A stretch of 64,000 bases of DNA from Pseudopithomyces maydicus (taxonomy: Eukaryota; Ascomycota; Dothideomycetes; Pleosporales; Didymosphaeriaceae): contig JANTUC010000006.1 in the NCBI GenBank assembly GCA_026873275.1, positions 744,001 through 808,000 on the forward strand, read 5' to 3'. Below the pieces are notes generated by a model. That model had not been told where the DNA came from. It ran no database searches and worked only from the letters and a program-made list of their open reading frames with translations. The translations under genes were made by a program, and so were the position numbers. Below are positions 59,470-64,000 of the stretch, one piece after another. How positions within the stretch are numbered: the stretch's first letter is position 1; each line of letters opens with the position of its first letter.

Positions 59470-60124
59470 TTTCTCTTGCGTGCTATCTGTTTGGGCTTCG
59501 CTGTGCAATGGACATACGGGAGTTGGATGCGCACACTGGTGCAGATGCGACGCGCTAGAGTCGCCGAACGCGTTGGCACGTGCATACACACCCGGGCGGC
59601 TGAGGCAGAGCGGAGCTCAAGTGGACCTGACACCGTCTCTCTAGATAGACGTTTTCGCTTTCTCATCATCATTCATGGTATTCACTTCTACCAGATCACG
59701 GACCTTAAAGCTCTCCTTATCTTCATCCTCCACGTACCATACTGTACTGATAGCTAGCACACTGGTGCAGTAGCTTCAGCCAATTCACACCATCCTTTCT
59801 GCATGTAGAAGCTAATTTCACGACGGTCATGGTTCGCATTATCCGAAAATATGCTCCAGTAGTATGGCCCGGTGCTGCTCGGGCTATGAGCTGCTTTCCA
59901 TTGTATGCTGAAAACCTAGAGAAATTTGTATGAAGGTTTTCACCAACACAGTATGATAAACCGCATTCCGTGGCTCTTCGAGAGTCATCCGACCCCCAAT
60001 TTTACTTCAGCCTTTCTCTCAGTCAGCATTAAACCTTCCGCGCTCATAACCATGCTAAACGCCTATGCAATGCTAGTGGTATCCAATTCGACAGAGCCCC
60101 CACCTGACGCCTTTCCCCTCCCCT
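59470..60124. other. Intergenic: ORC5 promoter and 3' side of TAD3
   Basis: No gene seen. The ORC5 promoter part carries an ACGCGT box (separate entry). The same frame as ORC5 stays open to an ATG at 59589, but the family starts at 59469. Confidence 0.5.
59568..59573. promoter_or_regulatory. ACGCGT (MCB-like) box upstream of ORC5
   Basis: A perfect MluI cell-cycle box 99 bases upstream of the ORC5 start codon. MBF sites of this kind regulate replication genes at G1/S in yeasts, so position and gene agree, but a single hexamer can occur by chance. Confidence 0.4.
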
Positions 60125-61558
60125 TCAAGCATGCACGCTATCCTCGACGCCTGCGCTTGCCTTCCCGGCATCAGGACACTCCCAAGCCAGAAACTTCCAG
60201 TTGAGCTCGCTTGGACGCCAAAAGATCCCGTGTTGAAGACCCTTTCCGGGACTAGTTCCATCGCTCGCCGCCACGTCGGCAGTCATCCCGCCGGTCGAAG
60301 GCATACGTTTTCCGAAGACACAGCGCCGGAAACGAGAGTGCAGGATGGCCATGGTACACATGACACAGGGTTCATGCGTCAAATAAATGTCCAAATCCAC
60401 GCAGAGATAGCCACTGGGCGCGATGTTGTCCTGGTCGTAGGGGTTTTTCTCAGACGCAGTAAGAGGAACATCGCAAAACAGCGATCTATCAAGTAGAGTC
60501 GGGTTCGTACCTGCCATTCGCAAACGTTTCTTGGCGACCATGGCAATCGCCCTCTGGACTGCGTGAGCCATGACGTTTCCGGGACCTGTTTGAACGGTAA
60601 GCCAACTTTGTTATCATCACTAAACTACTGCAAGACGGAGCACCGGAACTATGTTGTCATGGTGAGAACGTACCTGCGTGGGTTTCAGCTTCACCGATAG
60701 GTGAACGCCAGCGACAATCACCCGCTATGGCGACAACCTCAGGAGTTCCATGAGCGCGGTCGACAACAACACAGCCAACCTTCTCGCCGAGTCCTAGTTC
60801 CGCTATCTCGGCCGCAGCGGTGTGAGCGAGCGCGAGCCATTCTCCGGCCTCAGGTTCGATCTCGGCAGTATTGCGGGCTACCAGGCTTGGGTGTGGTCCG
60901 TATGGATTGGTGTTCTTGTAGGCGATGGGCCAATACTGCTCGCTCCATTTCTCGGACTGTTCGCCTGACGTCGGTGCCAGGGAGGGAATTGTCACATACA
61001 ACAGCTTCGGATGGATTTTCATGGTGCTGAATGGCGGATGCTTGCGCAGAAGAGCAACCAAATCGACAGGCTTGAAAAAGCGAGTTGGGCAGAGCAGGAA
61101 GAAACGCACTGTATCCACACTTTTAGCACATGTTTCTTCATCGGAGTTTAAACAAGACTCATCGTCAGAAGGCGGAAGCGGGTTGAATAGAGATGCTGGG
61201 GATGGGCCAAAGTGTTCCTCCTCATCATGTTCATGATGCTCAATATGCTCGTCACTGCTATGGATACCTCGTTGAAGCCTCGCGGGCGGATAGAACTGCT
61301 TCTGCAGCTGTGCTGGAAGGTATCTGAACTGGACCACGCGACGAAGGTGGCCGATTTCGGCAGCCTTGAAATCAGGAGCCGCATCTTGAATCACGCTGAG
61401 AGCATCGTTAGCAACTGAGCCTCTGGGTTGCAATGGACGACTTACTCCTTGACGGTATTGGCAAAGCGGGCGGGAATCTCGATGACATAGGCCGTCTGCG
61501 TCTCGAGGCTGGCCCGCACTTCGTCTTTGGTGCGCAGAGGCACGAGCTTGGTCGCCAT
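60125..61558 (-). CDS. TAD3: tRNA-specific adenosine deaminase subunit Tad3 (ADAT3)
   Basis: Minus-strand exons 61446-61558, 60674-61395 and 60125-60585 (introns 50 and 88 nt) encode 431 residues, sum divisible by three. The N-terminal half is the family-specific region (FKAAEIGHLRRVV to KIHPKLLYVTIPSL). The deaminase fold has HAV at residues 286-288 where active deaminases have HAE, and PCVMC at 351-355 for zinc. Loss of the catalytic Glu is the hallmark of Tad3, the structural partner of Tad2; together they convert A34 to inosine in several tRNAs. An acidic insert (EHHEHDEEEHF) sits near residue 110. Divergent from the TRI12-type transporter gene. Confidence 0.92.
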
Positions 61559-62133
61559 CACAGCTCACGATAGGGTGTCTAAGGTAGAAAACCGCGTTAG
61601 AATGTGAACTCAGAGTCTCGCAGCGGGGAGGCTGGGGAAAGTTGGTGGAAGGGGAGGCGGAAGAGACTGCTGCTGGTTGAAGTGTTCCTGCCAGCCGCCT
61701 TCCTCGTAGTGTAAACGGCAACTGCTTCAACTGCAAGCAGACTCGAGTTGCGCTTGCGCTTGCCGTTTCCTGAATTTTGGTAATCGGAACTAGAAGGAAA
61801 GGAAAGCGCGACTGTTCCGAGCCTTGGCGCGCTTGCTTCCCCACCGCCTCCGACCCCAACCCTCCCCCTCCCCCGCATGTACCTCCGAGTCATGGCCAAC
61901 CGAAACCCTCATCACCCAACCGTCCCTGGTGCTGCTGCAAACCAGCGCGTCCATGTTCTGGCAACTGCCGACCATGCACCAGCCGCTTTTCGCATGGCGT
62001 CACCACCCGGCGTCTGGGGTAACGTCTGATCAGTGGCCATGGAAGAGCTACCCATGTCCATCTGCACCTTTATAACCAGGCACAGTGCTTGCTTGATCCC
62101 CATTCTATTCTGCTCCTTATCATTCCCTGCAAC
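61559..62133. other. Divergent TAD3/MFS promoter region
   Basis: Shared spacer of 575 bases, C-rich in its second half; no gene seen. Confidence 0.5.
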
Positions 62134-64000
62134 ATGGACACCAAAGCCGACACAGTGAACATGGAGAGCGCGGCCTCTGAAATACGATCCCCGTCCAATG
62201 TGAAGGCGCGCATAGTCCCCATGCAGGAGGAAGCACAGGATGACAGAGTACACATCCGTCTGACTTGGCGCTCCTGGATGGTGGTCTTTGTCAGTTGTTT
62301 TGCGTGCGTTGCTTGTATATATAGCATTTGTCACAACTAAGATCTCGCAGCATCGTAGCTCAAGTGTACGTCGTAGTCGCTGCCGGAAGTGTCATAGCTT
62401 TTATCATCCGGGAACTGGGTCAGCCTGCTTTATCCGGATGGATCATACAGGTGTGCAGCATTTCTGTGTCTCAAGCCCTTGTTTTTCTCTCGATTTACGG
62501 AATGCTAAAAAAATCATCAAGGGCCCACTCCTGATGCAAACAGCACTCTCACCGCTCGTGGGCCGCCTATCCGATGTACTCGATCGTAAGCTTTTTGCGA
62601 CAATTCCGCCTCTTATTGCAGTTGTTGGCAGTATCATATGTGCCAAAGCAACATCTATGAGCATGTTAATTGGAGGCGGTATTCTTGTGGGCATTACTTT
62701 GGCCACAATATCCATTGTGCAGTCAATCCCCTCTGAAATCCTACCTTTGAAGTACCGGGCCGTAGCAAATGGGTGTTCTTTCTTGGGGGTGCTATCGGTG
62801 GTCTGACCGGAGGCCTAGCTGCCGGAGCTGTTGCAAATACAAACCCAACGGGTTGGCGGGTCATATTCTGGATCCAAGCTGGACTGCACGCTGCAACAGC
62901 GATCGGCTTGTTCGCCTTCTATTGGCCAAAGAAGCGTACTGATTACCCAAAGATGAGTTTCAACGAATGCATTTGGGCATGTGATCCCATCGGCAGCTTC
63001 TTGTTCATTACTGGTGCCACGCTTATACTCCTGGCACTCAATTGGGCAGGGGGTGCGTATCCTTGGAGTAATGCTCATGTTTGTGCACCTTTGGCTATTG
63101 GGGTTCTCTTGGTGTTTGTCTTCTGCATTTATGGTGAGTTCGCTCTTGTGGCGAAGAAACAATGCTGACGGTTCCTTGCAGAATGGAAAGGTAGATCGGA
63201 TGGAATGGTTGCACATGTTTTCTTCAGTAACGGACCCAACTTCTGGCTTGCAACCTTTGCTTTCGCTGTAGAAGGGTAGGTAGTACAACGATTCGACCGT
63301 CTGATCTTGGTTGTAGTTTAGGCTAACCCTACTAGATGGATATTTTACTCGGCAGTGAATTCTATCACACCACAGATAATCCTCAACCTAGGGTTCGAAG
63401 ACAGGAGCTGGGATATTGCCGTTCGTCAATTGTCTTATCAGATCCCCTCTTTGTCATTCTCCTTGATCGTAACATGGTGGGCAACAAGATTTAAAGATCT
63501 AAGTGAGCTTGCTAGTATGTTTCACATGTCCAATGACTAACAGGGACCAGAAACTCCTTTGATCGTTACTTATGCAATATTTCTCATTGCAACTATATGT
63601 TTCGCGAACATTCGTCCTTCTTGGTCGACACCACAGATCGTCTTTACGGTTCTAAGCGGAATTGGCACCTCCGGCCCACTCACCCTTCTTGTTGCCGCTG
63701 TTCAATTCACCTCACCTTATGCTTTTCTTTCCACCGCAACAGGACTCGCCTTCTCCGCTCGGGCCATCGGCGGTGCTTTTGGCTCAGCCGTCATCAACGC
63801 GATTATAAATGGGAATTTGAACTCTCATTACGCGAGCGATGTTGGCTCCGTGGCCATATCCGCCGGCCTTCCCTCGTCCTCGGTTCCCAATCTTTTAGAG
63901 GTTATGGAGGCTGGAACTTTGTCATCAACTTTTACCGGGGAGGGCATCCTTGGGGCCAATGAGAACATCATGAACGCGGTATGGCAAGCGAGCTATCAAT
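62134..64000 (+). CDS. TRI12-type MFS efflux transporter, partial at window end, frame broken once
   Basis: Exons 62134-62303, 62351-62450, 62522-63133, 63182-63275, 63336-63502 and 63551 to the window edge. The order SCFAIVAQVYVVVAAGSVIAF, GPLLMQTALSPLVGRLSDVLDRK, SIPSEILPLKYRAVANG, FLGGAIGGLTGG, WRVIFWIQAGLH and WATRFKDLKTPLIV matches the fungal TRI12/siderophore-transporter branch of the MFS (14 helices). The frame shifts near 62771-62773; one extra G gives RAVANGVFFLGGAIGG and puts all later splice phases in register. The gene continues past 64000, so the last helix and tail are missing. Substrate is unknown; members export toxins or move iron-siderophores. No biosynthetic genes are visible in the window. 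Confidence 0.85.

Overview
This 64 kb window is nuclear DNA of a filamentous ascomycete (Pezizomycotina; the gene content fits Dothideomycetes, but I cannot name a genus). The evidence is about 27 protein genes on both strands with short GT..AG introns (mostly 46-60 nt) that often carry CTAAC/CTGAC-like branch points, fungal-type families (maltose-permease-like MFS, TRI12-type MFS, EglC-type GH17, M43 metalloprotease, Atg8, Rpn8, Pex16), and spacers of 0.1-2.5 kb with no operons. I saw no rRNA, tRNA, CRISPR, plasmid, viral or intact transposon sequence.

Layout. 1-7 kb: RAD57-type recombinase, then on the opposite strand a Sae2/Ctp1 (CtIP) nuclease activator divergent from an F-box protein. 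7.6-10.6 kb: seven-knuckle CCHC protein (Gis2/Byr3) and a Cyc2-like flavoprotein. 11-16 kb: two MFS transporters (drug/H+ type and alpha-glucoside type). 16-22 kb: bifunctional PFK2/FBPase2, a DUF202 membrane protein and RNase H1. 22.7-27.2 kb: a small membrane protein and an M1 aminopeptidase. 29-31.5 kb: ATG8 and HEM13, divergent. 32-36 kb: a secreted GH17 glucanase joined through a spliced linker to a But2 domain, then an HD-domain hydrolase. 37-41 kb: PEX16, RPN8 and a SWIM-finger protein. 44-49 kb: SWIRM protein, Cdc50-type flippase subunit, secreted M43 metalloprotease. 49-53 kb: gene-poor, AT-richer, with a doubtful small gene and an SGNH esterase. 53-62 kb: DCAF4-like WD protein, SelO/Fmp40 pseudokinase, ORC5, TAD3. 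62-64 kb: TRI12-type MFS running off the window.

Most genes are housekeeping genes without a shared pathway. Several serve DNA metabolism (RAD57, SAE2/CTP1, RNase H1, ORC5 and perhaps the SWIM protein), but they are scattered and I do not claim a cluster.

The most important caution for a reader: six otherwise well-conserved genes have reading frames broken at eight places, and each break is repaired by adding exactly one base. Six of the eight sit in homopolymer runs of 5-6. When the added base is counted, every one of the five of these genes that is complete in the window comes out an exact multiple of three over its exons. This looks like systematic homopolymer undercalling in the underlying assembly rather than pseudogenes. 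I found no convincing new multi-gene system; the GH17-But2 fusion is the most unusual protein architecture here.
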